In this document: positions 17,747-27,078 of the stretch, one piece after another
How positions within the stretch are numbered: position 1 is the first letter of the stretch
Layout: the number at the start of each line of letters is the position of its first letter
From: JALOLG01 sp963776935
Lineage (GTDB): Bacteria > Actinomycetota > Acidimicrobiia > Acidimicrobiales > Ilumatobacteraceae
DNA: 64,000 nucleotides
NCBI GenBank assembly: GCA_963776935.1
Contig: CAVZOP010000008.1
Span: 213,099 to 277,098 of the forward strand
Reading direction: 5' to 3'
Notes under the pieces: generated by a model
Told to the model about the DNA's origin: nothing
The model's database searches: none
Seen by the model: the letters and a program-made list of their open reading frames with translations, nothing else
Translations under genes and position numbers: made by a program

Positions 17747-18364
17747 ATGGACATCGTCGAGAGCATCGGAGCCATCAACCGACAGGTCGTCACCGGCGAG
17801 CGAGACGGCCGAGCGACGCGCGTCGTCGTCGCCGAGCGCAGCTATCCATCACCGCCCGACGACGTCTGGGACGCGATCACCAACCCCGAACGCATCCCAC
17901 GCTGGCTGGTCCCGATCACCGGCGAACTGCGCCTCGGCGGGCGCTACCAGCTCGAGGGAAATGCAGGCGGAACGATCACCGACTGCGAGCCCCCACGGCA
18001 CCTCGCCGCGACGTGGGAGTACGACGGCGACGTGAGCTGGGTCGACGTCCGCCTGACCGACGCGGGTGAAGACGGCACTCACCTGCGGCTCGAGCACACC
18101 GCACACGTCGGCGACGACCGCTGGGCAGAGTTCGGACCGGGGGCCGTCGGCGTCGGCTGGGACCTGTCGATCCTCGGCCTCGCCGAATACCTGGCCGAGG
18201 GCGCATCGGCGCACCACGACGAGTCGGTGCCCTCGCCTGAGCTCATCACGTTCATGCGCCTGAGCAGCGACGACTGGTGCCGGGCCTCGATCGAGGCCGG
18301 GACGCCTGCCGACGAGGCACGGGCGGCCGCCGACCGCACGATCGCCGCCTATACCGGCGGCTGA
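17747..18364 (+). CDS. SRPBCC (AHSA1-type) domain protein
   Basis: 205 aa. An AHSA1-like helix-grip fold is indicated by AERSYPSPPDDVWDAITNPE, RIPRWLVPITGELRLGGRY and DCEPPRHLAATWEYD. Such proteins bind hydrophobic ligands or assist chaperones, and in actinobacteria they are often paired with an ArsR regulator, as here. The start codon sits right after a consensus-like promoter. The ArsR gene begins ten bases after the stop. Confidence 0.75.
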   Translation: MDIVESIGAINRQVVTGERDGRATRVVVAERSYPSPPDDVWDAITNPERIPRWLVPITGELRLGGRYQLEGNAGGTITDCEPPRHLAATWEYDGDVSWVDVRLTDAGEDGTHLRLEHTAHVGDDRWAEFGPGAVGVGWDLSILGLAEYLAEGASAHHDESVPSPELITFMRLSSDDWCRASIEAGTPADEARAAADRTIAAYTGG

Positions 18365-18374
18365 CTCACCGCGC

Positions 18375-18701
18375 ATGCACGCCTTCGACGTCCTCGGCGA
18401 TCCGGTCCGGCGTCGCATCCTCGAGCTCCTCGTCGACGGTGAACAGACGTCCGGCGCCGTCACCGACACGATTCGCGACGAGTTCGGCATTTCGCAGCCG
18501 GCCGTCTCCCAACACCTCAAGGTGCTTCGCGAGAGCGGTTTCGTGCACGTGCGAGCCGAGGGGACGCGCCGGCACTACCGGCTCGATGCGGCGCCGCTGC
18601 GCGAGGTCGACGCCTGGGTCTCACACTTTCGACGGTTCTGGGAACAGCACCTCGACGCCCTCGCCACCGAGTTGGCACGCGGGCACCGACGCAATCGCTG
18701 A
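18375..18701 (+). CDS. ArsR-family transcriptional regulator
   Basis: 108 aa winged helix: FDVLGDPVRRRILELLVDGE, recognition helix ISQPAVSQHLKVLRESGFV and wing VRAEGTRRHYRLD. No cysteine pair of metal-sensing ArsR members is present, so the signal is probably not a metal. Typical partner of SRPBCC genes, and likely autorepressor of the operon through the palindromes upstream. Confidence 0.85.
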   Translation: MHAFDVLGDPVRRRILELLVDGEQTSGAVTDTIRDEFGISQPAVSQHLKVLRESGFVHVRAEGTRRHYRLDAAPLREVDAWVSHFRRFWEQHLDALATELARGHRRNR

Positions 18702-18713
18702 CACGATGAGGGC

Positions 18714-19442
18714 GTGGCCGACGCCATCTTCGAAGATCCCCGGCTGGCGAGCGTGTATGACCCGCTCGACCCAGATCGCAGTGACCTCGACGTCTACGTC
18801 GCGCTGGCCGAGGAACTCGGCGCACGATCGGTGCTCGACATCGGCTGCGGCACCGGAACGTTCGCGTGCATGCTGGCGCAGCGGGGCCTCGACGTGACGG
18901 CCGTCGATCCGGCACGCGCCAGCCTCGACGTCGCCCGCGCCAAGCCCGGTGCACGGGCCGTGCGCTGGCTGCACGGCGACGCCACCTCGCTGCCGCCGCT
19001 CCGGGTCGACGCCGCGTTCATGACCGCCAACGTCGCCCAGGTGTTCCTGACCGACGACGACTGGGCCGCCACGTTGCGCGGTACCCGAGCCGCGATACGC
19101 CAGGGCGGCGTCCTCGTGTTCGAGACGCGCGATCCGGCCCGTCGCGCCTGGGAGGAGTGGACGCCAGAGCTCACCCGCACGATCGTCGACGTGCCGGATG
19201 TCGGCGTCGTCGAGTCCTGGGCGGAGGTCATCGAGGTGGTGGGCGAGCTCGTCACGTTCCGGTCGATGACCAGCTTTCGGCGCGACGATGTCGTGCTGGA
19301 GTCGGTGTCGACCCTGCGCTTCCGCGATCGAGCACAGGTCGAAGCGTCATTGGCTCGGGAGGGGTTCCGGCTCGCCGAGGTCCGCGATGCCCCGGACCGC
19401 CCCAGCCGCGAGTTCGTCTTCCTCGCCCAACGGCCGGAGTGA
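18714..19442 (+). CDS. class I SAM-dependent methyltransferase
   Basis: 242 aa. Motif I is VLDIGCGTGTFACML, motif II has the acidic residue in VTAVDPARAS, and LHGDATSLPP and LRGTRAAIRQGGVLVFET follow as in small-molecule methyltransferases. The GTG start at 18714 is 12 bases after the ArsR stop, so it is the third gene of that operon. Substrate unknown. Confidence 0.8.
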   Translation: MADAIFEDPRLASVYDPLDPDRSDLDVYVALAEELGARSVLDIGCGTGTFACMLAQRGLDVTAVDPARASLDVARAKPGARAVRWLHGDATSLPPLRVDAAFMTANVAQVFLTDDDWAATLRGTRAAIRQGGVLVFETRDPARRAWEEWTPELTRTIVDVPDVGVVESWAEVIEVVGELVTFRSMTSFRRDDVVLESVSTLRFRDRAQVEASLAREGFRLAEVRDAPDRPSREFVFLAQRPE

Positions 19443-19503
19443 CCGAGGGACGCCCAGCGGAACCTGATTCGCCGATGCGCATGGACCTGCGATCATCGGT
19501 TTC

Positions 19504-22165
19504 ATGACGACGGAGCAGGAAGGTGGCTTCGCGATCCGGACACCGGATCAGCGGCTGCGCGTCTTCGTGAGCTCCACATTGGTCGAGCTCGCCGAGGAAC
19601 GCGCCGCGGTGGCTCGTGCGATCTCGGCGCTCCGCCTGACGCCGGTGATGTTCGAGATCGGCGCCCGACCGCACCCGCCACGGGAGCTGTATCGCGCCTA
19701 CCTGGCGCAGTCCGACATCTTCATCGGCCTGTACTGGCAGCGCTACGGCTGGATCGGGCCCGGCATGGACGTCTCGGGTCTCGAGGACGAGTTCCGGCTC
19801 TCCGACTCGCTCCCTCGGCTGTTGTACGTGAAGTCACCGGCGCCGGATCGTGAACCGCTGCTGACGGCCATGATCGGTGAGCTCCAGGCTGAGGGGACCG
19901 ACTCCTACCGATCGTTCGGGACTCCACGCGAGCTCGGTCGGTTGGTCCGAGACGATCTGGCGCTACTCCTGAGTGAGCGGTTCGCGACGGCGACGCGCCA
20001 CGTGGATCGTTCCGAATCGAACGTGTCGAACGTGTCGAACGTGTCGAGCGTGTCGAGCGCCTCGAACGCAGCGCCCGTGTCGAGCGCTCCCCCGCGACGT
20101 TCACTCCCGGTGTCGTCGACGTCGCTGATCGGCCGCGAGGACGACATCGTCGCCGTCACCGAACTGCTCGAGTCGTCCGAAGTGCGGTTGGTCACCCTCA
20201 CCGGCCCGGGTGGCGTCGGCAAGACGCGGCTGGCGATCGCCGTCGGTGAGCACCTCGACGATCGCGATCAACGCCGGACCGTGTTCGTGCCGCTCGCTTC
20301 GATCGCCGAGCCCGACCTCGTGCTGCCTCGCGTCGCGGCCGCGGTGGGAGCGACCATCGAGGGAACGCGTCCGCCCGTCGACGCCCTCACCGAGCATTTC
20401 GAAGCACGCCCGACGCTGCTCGTGCTGGACAACCTCGAACAAGTTGTCGGTGTCGCGAACCAGCTCGACCAGCTGCTGTCGGGCTGCCCGGGGCTGACGG
20501 TCCTGGCCACCAGCCGCGCCGTTCTGCGGCTTCGTGCCGAGCGCGAGTACCCGGTCGCCCCGCTGACGGTGCCCGCGTTCTCGGAGCGACCGCCGATCGA
20601 TCAGCTCGCCTCGTTGCCGGCAGTGCAGCTGTTCGTCGATCGGGCCCGGGCCGTCCGCTACGACTTCGCCCTGACCGAGGACAACGCGCTCGCGGTCGCG
20701 GAGATCTGCCGGCGGCTCGATGGCCTGCCGCTCGCCATCGAGCTGGCGGCGGCGCGCACCCGGTTGCTCGAACCGGTTGCCTTGCTCGCTCGACTCGAGA
20801 ATCTGCTCGACGCGTTGGGGACCGGCCCGGTCGATCTCCCCGAGCGTCAACGCACGCTGCGGGCAACGGTCGAATGGAGTGTCGACCTCCTCGCCGACGC
20901 GGAACAGCAGCTCCTGGCGAGCCTGTCGGTCTTCGCCGACGGGTGGACGATCGCCGCCGCGACGCATGTCTCCGAGCACACCGAAGACGAGGTGCTCGAC
21001 CTGCTGGATGCGCTTGCCGCGCACAGCCTCGTGAGCATCGTCGCGACCGACGCCGGGCCGAGGTTCCGCATGCTCACGTCCGTGCGCGAGCTTGCCGCGG
21101 AGCGACTCTCCGCAGGTGCCGACCGCGACGATGTCGAACAGCGACACGCCGAGTACTTCGCCGCGCTCGTCGTCAACGCCGAGTGGCCCGCCGAACGACA
21201 CTCTGAGTGGGCCGAACGACTGCGCATCGAGGAGGAGAACGTACGCGTCGCCATCCGATGGTTCGTCAGCCATGACCCCACGCCCCTACCACGCATCTTC
21301 CGCGTGCTCTGGCTCTTCTGGCAGATGCACGATCGGATGCCGGAAGGCCGCGCCTGGATCGACGAGCTCCGCCTCAAAGCCGACACGTTGGACGACAACG
21401 CCCGCGCCGAGGTGCTGTTCACCTGGGCCGTCACCGCCGTCGAGGTCGGCGACGACGACAGCGCCCTGGCCGCAGTCGACGACATCGGACGGCTCCAGGG
21501 GCGCATCGATGATCCGTACCTGGAGTGCGCCCTGCAGCTGGCGATCGCTTGGACATTGCCGATCGTCGAAGACTTCGACGGTGCCCTCGAGGCCGCGTCG
21601 ACTGCGCTGGCGGGATTCCGACAGCAGAACGAGCCGTTCGTGGCATTCGCGGCCCTGACCGTCGGCATGCTGGAGGCGACGCGCGGCCGAGGTGACACCG
21701 CGCGCGAGTACCTCCTCGAGGTCAACGAGCTCGGCCGTCAGTTCGGAAACACCTGGCTCGAGTCGAGTGCGCGAACGCAGCTCGCATCACTCGCAGTGCG
21801 GGCCGGCCGACTCGACGAGGCCCGAGCGTTGCTCGTCGAGTCGGTGGACGCGATCGAGGACTCCCAACTCAGCGCCCTCACGTTGAGCTTCGCGCTCATC
21901 GCCTACGCCGAGCTCTCGCTCGCGGACGCCGACAACCGGCGCGCTGCGACGGCCCTCGGTGCCGCCGACGGGCTGCGCAAACGTGCGGGCTTGCGGGCGT
22001 GGCCGTTGATCCGACACAGCGAGTCGGAGTTGATCGCCCGGTTGGTGGAGGAAACTGATCCGGAGGTCTACAGGGATGGCGTTCGCCGCCGGATCCGCGT
22101 TGCACGCACGCGATGCCCTCGCTCTGGTGGCCGGCGTCAGCAGCGACAATGCGGCCACCGGGTAG
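19504..22165 (+). CDS. DUF4062-NB-ARC-TPR STAND-like protein (frame break near the C-terminus)
   Basis: Reconstructed at about 886 aa. Residues about 18-150 form a DUF4062-like domain (RLRVFVSSTLVELAEERAAV, FIGLYWQRYGWIGP). A low-complexity Ser/Val/Asn linker (about 170-200) leads to an NB-ARC ATPase with P-loop GPGGVGKTRLA, LLVLDNLEQV and RRLDGLPLAIELAAAR. TPR-like helices follow. One extra base at about 22079 leaves the frame; read on from 22079 it ends AFAAGSALHARDALALV and stops at TAG 22165, a usual end for this class. Without correction the ORF runs antisense over the next gene to 22869. STAND ATPases are switch proteins in signalling or defence; the role here is unknown. Confidence 0.75.
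20017..20070 (+). repeat. 9-bp tandem repeat in the linker of the STAND protein
   Basis: Six imperfect units of TCGAACGTG (20017-20070) encode repeated Ser-Asn/Ser-Val triplets between the DUF4062 domain and the NB-ARC ATPase. Unit length keeps the frame, so the linker can change length by slippage. Confidence 0.8.
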
Positions 22166-22200
22166 CGGTCGCGGCTGGCCGTGCGCTGAGGGCGAACGAG

Positions 22201-22263
22201 TCAGGCGACGACGCGGTCGCGTCCGCTGCGCTTGGCGGCGTACATGTTCCGGTCGGTTGGCCC
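22201..22263 (-). pseudogene. remnant of a GGDEF-domain C-terminus
   Basis: Directly after the phosphatase stop codon (22264-22266), the same minus-strand reading frame continues for 20 codons to a second stop (22201-22203). The peptide contains NMYAAKRSGRDRVVA, the usual last helix and end of diguanylate cyclase GGDEF domains. No other part of a GGDEF domain is present nearby. It looks like the scar of a lost or recombined cyclase gene; translation is unlikely. Confidence 0.6.
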
Positions 22264-23031
22264 TCAGGCGACGTGTTGGATCACGAGGATGGCGATGTCG
22301 TCCTGGGCTGGACCGCCGTCGAGAAGGGCGTCGACGAGCTCGTCCGCGAGGTCGCTCGGCGCGAGCTGGTTCGACAATGTGGTGAGCGAGGCGGCGACCT
22401 GCTCGATGCCGACCTCGAACGGCCGATCGCGACGCTCGACGAGCCCGTCGGTGAACATGACCAGGCGAGACCCCACCGGAAATGGTGTGGTCTCGGCGAC
22501 CCGGAGTGTCGACGGAAGGCCGATCATCGGCGCGTTCGCCGCGTCGAGCCGTCGGACCTCGCCACTGGGAAGTTGGACGAGCGGTGGCGGATGCCCCGCC
22601 GTGGTGTATGTGACGGTTCCGTTGGCGACATCGACGACCACGAGGGCAGCGGTGGCGAGGAGCAGTCCCGAACGTTGGAGCAAGACACCGGACATCTCGG
22701 TGAAGACATCCGCGACTGCGACGCCGGAGTACAGCAGGGCTGTGATCATTCCGCGAAGGAGCGCCATGTCGGCTGCCGCGGGGAGGCCGTGCCCGGTGAC
22801 GTCGCCGACGACGAGGGCCATCCGTTGACCGTCGAGGAGGAGCCCTTCGTACCAGTCACCTCCAACTGACACCGTGTTGCTCGCCGGAAGGTATCGAGCG
22901 CAGGTCGCGAGACCGCCCATGGCAGGGAGTGCGCTCAGCAAGCTGGCGGACAGCTCGACGATGAACGGAGCAGAGCGGCCTCGTCGTCGAGCAAACCGTA
23001 CCGGCAGACTGCGACAAGCGTCGCCGGCCAT
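22264..23031 (-). CDS. PP2C-family (SpoIIE/RsbU-type) serine phosphatase
   Basis: 255 aa. Metal and core motifs are VGGDWYEG, VVGDVTGHGLPAAA, TAGHPPPLV, FTDGLVERR and QDDIAILVI. Most relatives have GAF or PAS sensor domains in front; here only about 35 poorly matching residues precede ARYLPAS, so the protein is minimal or N-terminally truncated. Such enzymes dephosphorylate STAS anti-sigma-antagonists. It starts nine bases after the hemerythrin gene, making it third in the katE operon. A GGDEF remnant follows its stop. Confidence 0.8.
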   Translation of the reverse strand: MAGDACRSLPVRFARRRGRSAPFIVELSASLLSALPAMGGLATCARYLPASNTVSVGGDWYEGLLLDGQRMALVVGDVTGHGLPAAADMALLRGMITALLYSGVAVADVFTEMSGVLLQRSGLLLATAALVVVDVANGTVTYTTAGHPPPLVQLPSGEVRRLDAANAPMIGLPSTLRVAETTPFPVGSRLVMFTDGLVERRDRPFEVGIEQVAASLTTLSNQLAPSDLADELVDALLDGGPAQDDIAILVIQHVA

Positions 23032-23040
23032 CGAGTGCGC

Positions 23041-23458
23041 TCAGCCGCCGCGTTGTTTGGCCTGGAGGATCCGCGCTCCGAGTCCGTCGAGTTGTTGATC
23101 GGTGGCCGTGTCGCGGAGGGCGGGCAGGAGGTTCTTCTCCTCGTCTTCGACGTGCTCCTGCACAAGCAACCGCAGAGTCTCGAACGATTCGGCGAGCGGC
23201 GCTCCCTCTTGCATCTTGAGGTGGTCGATCTGCTTCTTCACGGCAGAGTGCGCCTGCGCCCACCGCTCGATCGCTGCCGGGTCGCCGAGAACGTGGCCGG
23301 CGAGCGGGTAGAGGGCGGCATGCTCGGCGTCGTCATGGGCCGCCAGCGCATCGACCACCTGGCCGATGATGCTGGCGTCGCCGGACTCGGCGAACGGTCG
23401 CGAACAACTGCTCGACGCGGCGGTGGTCGGCGAGGATCAATTCGATTCCGTTCGGCAT
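23041..23458 (-). pseudogene. hemerythrin HHE-domain protein, frameshifted
   Basis: Reconstructed at about 138 aa. The true N-terminus MPNGIELILADHRRVEQLFATVR begins at ATG 23458, one base after the catalase stop; one extra base at about 23389 then breaks the frame, and the rest (ESGDASIIGQVVDALAAHDD) continues in the frame open to 23041. Iron-ligand-type residues are DHRRVEQLF, HDDAEHAALYP, HSAVKKQIDHL and LVQEHVEDEEKNLLP. Such proteins bind a di-iron site and handle O2, NO or peroxide, which suits the catalase operon. The usual call would be only the shorter 105-codon piece starting at 23358. Confidence 0.75.
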
Positions 23459-23459
23459 G

Positions 23460-25655
23460 TCAGACCTCCTGAGTGACGGGGCGGGTGGGGTGCACGCCGG
23501 CGCGGTCCCAGTGACGGTGCACCGAGAGCGTCTCGAGCACCGACCGGGCGAACGTCTTGGTGGCGCGTTCGGCGACGACGATGCCGGGGCCGTCCGACTC
23601 GACGCCGGCCGCCGTCAACAGCTCTGATCCGTCGCCCCACGCGGCAATCGGCTTGAAGTGCCGGTACGCGCTCTGAACGTAGGTGAGGACGGCCGGGTTG
23701 GCGGCCAGACCGGCGCCACCGGCCACGACGATGGCATCGGCCTCGGCCGAGCTCGACGTGTGGAACGAGCGGTCGACGGTCAACTCGTCGGCACGTCGCC
23801 CCCCGCCGGCGATCGCGCCCTTGTGGGTGGCGACGACGTGGGGTGTCACGCCGGCCGCGAACAGCGCATCGCGCAGCACCCTGATCCCGGCGAGATCGGC
23901 GCCGTCGTTGGCGAGGATGTGCACCACCCGTCCGTCGGGCGGGTAGCTGTTGTCGGTGTTCATCGACAACGCCGGCGAGGACTCGACGCCACCCGTAGCG
24001 TCGGGCACGTCGCCCCGTTCGTCGTCGTCGGCGAGTGCGGCGACATCAGCGGCACTGGGGACCGGAATCCCGAGTCCGATGCCGACCCGGCGGGCGAGCT
24101 CGGTGTCGACGAGGGCGAGGCGGAGCATCATCCGCTCGACGACCGCCGGCACCTCGACCTTGCCGAGCTCGAACGTGTAGGCGTCGGCGATGTGGTCCTG
24201 CTCGGCCTCGGTCATGCTGTTCCAGAACAACGTCGCCTGGGCGTACTCGTCGTCGGGGCCGCGCTCGCGGACCTTGGCGCCTTGGACCATCCGCGGCACG
24301 TGGATGTAGCCGCCGTCTTCGGCCCCGGCGAGGAACGGACAGCCGCCGCCGACCGCGTTCGGGAGGTACGGCGTGCGTCCGTGGTGCACGGCCTGTTGCA
24401 TGAATCCGTCACGGAAGTTGTCGTTGACCGGCGAGTGGGGCCGGTTGATCGGGATCTGCGAGAAGTTCGGCCCCCCGAGGCGGGTCAGCTGGGTGTCGAG
24501 GTAGCTGAACATGCGGGCCTGCATCAGCGGGTCGTCGACGACCTCGATGCCGCGGACGAGGTGACCGACGTGGAACGCGACCTGCTCGACTTCGGCGAAG
24601 AAGTTGGCGGGATTGCGATTCAGCGTCATCCGCCCGATCGGCTGCACCGGCACCAGCTCCTCCGGGACGATCTTGGTCGCGTCGAGCAGATCGATGCCCT
24701 CGAAGTACTGGTCGTCGCTGTCGGGCATGACCTGCACACCGAGCTCCCACTCCGGGAACGCGCCCGCGCCGATGGCGTTGTACAGGTCGCGCCGGTGGAA
24801 GTCGGGATCGACTCCGTTGAGGGTCAACGCCTCGTCCCACACGAGCCCGTGCACGCCGAGCACCGGCTTCCAATGGAACTTGACGAGGCTCGTGTCGCCG
24901 TCGGCGTTGACGAGCCGGAACGTGTGGACACCGAAGCCCTCCATCATCCGGTAGGACCTCGGGATCGCCCGGTCCGACATCGCCCACATCAGCATGTGCG
25001 GCGACTCGGGGATCATCGACACGAAGTCCCAGAACGTCGTGTGCGCCGTCTGCGCCTGCGGGATCTCGCGATCAGGCTCCGGCTTGGCGGCGTGGATGAG
25101 GTCGGGGAACTTGATCCCGTCGCGGATGAAGAACACCGGGATGTTGTTGCCGACGAGATCGAAGACGCCTTCGTCGGTGTAGAACTTGACGGCGAACCCG
25201 CGGACGTCGCGCACCGTGTCGGCGGACCCTCGCGAGCCGACGACGGTCGAGAACCGCGTGAAGACCGGCGTCACGCGACCCGGCTGGAGGAAGTCGGCGC
25301 TCGTGATGCCTGCCGCCGTGCCGTACGACTCGAACACACCATGGGCGGCGGTGCCGCGTGCGTGGACCACACGCTCGGGGATGCGCTCGTGATCGAAGTG
25401 CATGATCTTCTCGCGCAGATGGAAGTCATCCATCAGCGTCGGTCCGCGGTCGCCGACCTTCAGCGAGTCGTCGGTGTGAGCCAGTCGCTGGCCCTGCGCC
25501 GTCGTCAGGAAGTCACTGTCCTGCGCCGGCACCTTGCTCGATCGGGGCGACAGGATCGGCGGCTCCGAGAGATCCGCAACGAGGCGGCCTTTCGCCCCCT
25601 GCTGATCGCGTTGCGTCTTGCGCTGATTCGACCGTGCGCGCTTCGCAGTCGCCAT
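23460..25655 (-). CDS. katE: large-subunit monofunctional catalase (HPII type)
   Basis: 731 aa heme catalase degrading H2O2. Catalytic His is in RVVHARGTAAHG, Asn in FDLVGNNIPVFF and the proximal heme-ligand Tyr in RMFSYLDTQLTR. The long N-terminus and the C-terminal flavodoxin-like domain (VVHILANDGADLAGIRVL to about residue 715) are those of clade-II large catalases. ATG 25655 follows GAGAGGGGC at good spacing; the frame is open further up, but that stretch does not resemble catalase. First gene of a katE, hemerythrin, PP2C operon. Confidence 0.95.
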   Translation of the reverse strand: MATAKRARSNQRKTQRDQQGAKGRLVADLSEPPILSPRSSKVPAQDSDFLTTAQGQRLAHTDDSLKVGDRGPTLMDDFHLREKIMHFDHERIPERVVHARGTAAHGVFESYGTAAGITSADFLQPGRVTPVFTRFSTVVGSRGSADTVRDVRGFAVKFYTDEGVFDLVGNNIPVFFIRDGIKFPDLIHAAKPEPDREIPQAQTAHTTFWDFVSMIPESPHMLMWAMSDRAIPRSYRMMEGFGVHTFRLVNADGDTSLVKFHWKPVLGVHGLVWDEALTLNGVDPDFHRRDLYNAIGAGAFPEWELGVQVMPDSDDQYFEGIDLLDATKIVPEELVPVQPIGRMTLNRNPANFFAEVEQVAFHVGHLVRGIEVVDDPLMQARMFSYLDTQLTRLGGPNFSQIPINRPHSPVNDNFRDGFMQQAVHHGRTPYLPNAVGGGCPFLAGAEDGGYIHVPRMVQGAKVRERGPDDEYAQATLFWNSMTEAEQDHIADAYTFELGKVEVPAVVERMMLRLALVDTELARRVGIGLGIPVPSAADVAALADDDERGDVPDATGGVESSPALSMNTDNSYPPDGRVVHILANDGADLAGIRVLRDALFAAGVTPHVVATHKGAIAGGGRRADELTVDRSFHTSSSAEADAIVVAGGAGLAANPAVLTYVQSAYRHFKPIAAWGDGSELLTAAGVESDGPGIVVAERATKTFARSVLETLSVHRHWDRAGVHPTRPVTQEV

Positions 25656-25831
25656 GTCGTGCCCCTCTCGCTGGTGTGGATGCGACGACCGTTTCCGACT
25701 TGGATCGATTCCAAACTTCTCGACGCGGAATTGTTCGGTGCACACGCGTGTCGAGCGCGTCGCCGTCATCGACGACCCGCACGACTACCAGCGCGGGAGC
25801 GCTGCTACCGGCCCCGACCGGGGTGACGGTG

Positions 25832-27070
25832 TCACGAGACCGACAGGCCGGCGGGCGAGGCGGCGATCCTGCCCGGTCGCAGTCTCGCGGCCAGGAGAAA
25901 GGCGGCGGCCGAGATCGCGGCCGTCAGCAACAGAACGACTTGGAGCAGTTCATATCGGCCGTCGAGCTGCCAGATCCACGCAGCAAGGAACGGCGACACC
26001 GCCTGGGCAAGGTAGACGGGAAGCATGAGCGCGCCCTGCAGAGCGCCGTACCCGGCCCGGCCGAGGTATTCCGGCGCGGCAGTCGCCTGCACGATCGTCT
26101 TGATGCCCATGCCGGTTCCGAACGCGATCGCGAAGAGGATCACGAGCGGCGAGTGGGGTTCGAGCGTCATGAGGATGATCATTGCGAACACGGGGCAGAG
26201 CGTGCCGATCATTCCGGCGACGGTGAGGCTGATGAACCGTTCCATGGTCAACACCGCCACACGGCCAGCGAGTTGGGCGGGGCCGATGCAGGCGTAGGCG
26301 GCGACAGCTTCTGCCGTCGTGTAGCCGCTCTCGCGGAGCATGGGCACGAGGTTGAAGATCAGCGACGTGAACAGAAAGGCGTAGCTGACGAAGCTGAGTG
26401 CGAGCAGCCAGAACACAGGGTGTGCCAGCGCCGGCTTGATCGAGGTCGTCGCGGCTGACGCGCCAGGGGCACCCGCGGTGTGCGCCGTCTCGCGACCGCG
26501 GAGCAGCAGGTACGGGATACCGGCGGTGAAGGGCAGCTGAATGACGGCGAGGCAGATCAGTGCGTTCCGCCACCCGAACGAGCTGACTAGGAGTTGCGTC
26601 AGGGGCACGAAGACGGTGCTGGCCAAGCCTCCGAAGAGCGTGATGACGATGATCGCTCGGCGATAGTCGGAGCCGAGCATTCGCGCGACCACGGCGAACG
26701 CGGCGTCGTAGAGCAGCATCGCCGAGACGACACCGATGCCGACGCTGATGACGTAGAGATGCCAGAGCGCGCTCGCCTGAGCCCAAACGAGCAGCAGTGC
26801 GGCGCCGCAGAACGCGGCGCCGGTCATCAGCCACCGGCCACCGAATCGGTCGATCCACCGGCCCCGCACGTAGGAGCAGAGCCCAGTCGTGGCGAGCGCT
26901 ACCGAGAGGGCGCCGGCGATTTCCGTCTTGGTCCAACCGAACTCGTCGGACATCGGGTCCGTGAGCGACACGAACACGTAGTAGAAGCTGCCCCACGCAA
27001 CGAGTTGTCCGACGCCGAGGGCCGATACGAGCCGATACGGGAACCGCTTCGGTACCGCGGCGGCATCCAC
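25832..27070 (-). CDS. MFS transporter of the arsenic-type operon
   Basis: About 412 aa with 12 predicted membrane segments. The first opens LVSALGVGQLVAWGSFYYVF; WIDRFGGRW after segment 2 matches the MFS A-motif region. Such MFS genes commonly accompany arsR and flavin monooxygenase genes and may export an arsenical, but this is context inference. GTG 27070 is eight bases after the stop of the oxidoreductase gene; an in-frame start at 27145 would overlap it. No clear promoter of its own. Confidence 0.8.
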   Translation of the reverse strand: MDAAAVPKRFPYRLVSALGVGQLVAWGSFYYVFVSLTDPMSDEFGWTKTEIAGALSVALATTGLCSYVRGRWIDRFGGRWLMTGAAFCGAALLLVWAQASALWHLYVISVGIGVVSAMLLYDAAFAVVARMLGSDYRRAIIVITLFGGLASTVFVPLTQLLVSSFGWRNALICLAVIQLPFTAGIPYLLLRGRETAHTAGAPGASAATTSIKPALAHPVFWLLALSFVSYAFLFTSLIFNLVPMLRESGYTTAEAVAAYACIGPAQLAGRVAVLTMERFISLTVAGMIGTLCPVFAMIILMTLEPHSPLVILFAIAFGTGMGIKTIVQATAAPEYLGRAGYGALQGALMLPVYLAQAVSPFLAAWIWQLDGRYELLQVVLLLTAAISAAAFLLAARLRPGRIAASPAGLSVS

Positions 27071-27078
27071 GCGGGCAG

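Noticed and set aside
22166..22869. C-terminal extension of the STAND protein as read without correction
   Set aside because: Runs antisense over a well-supported PP2C gene and loses family resemblance after residue about 858.
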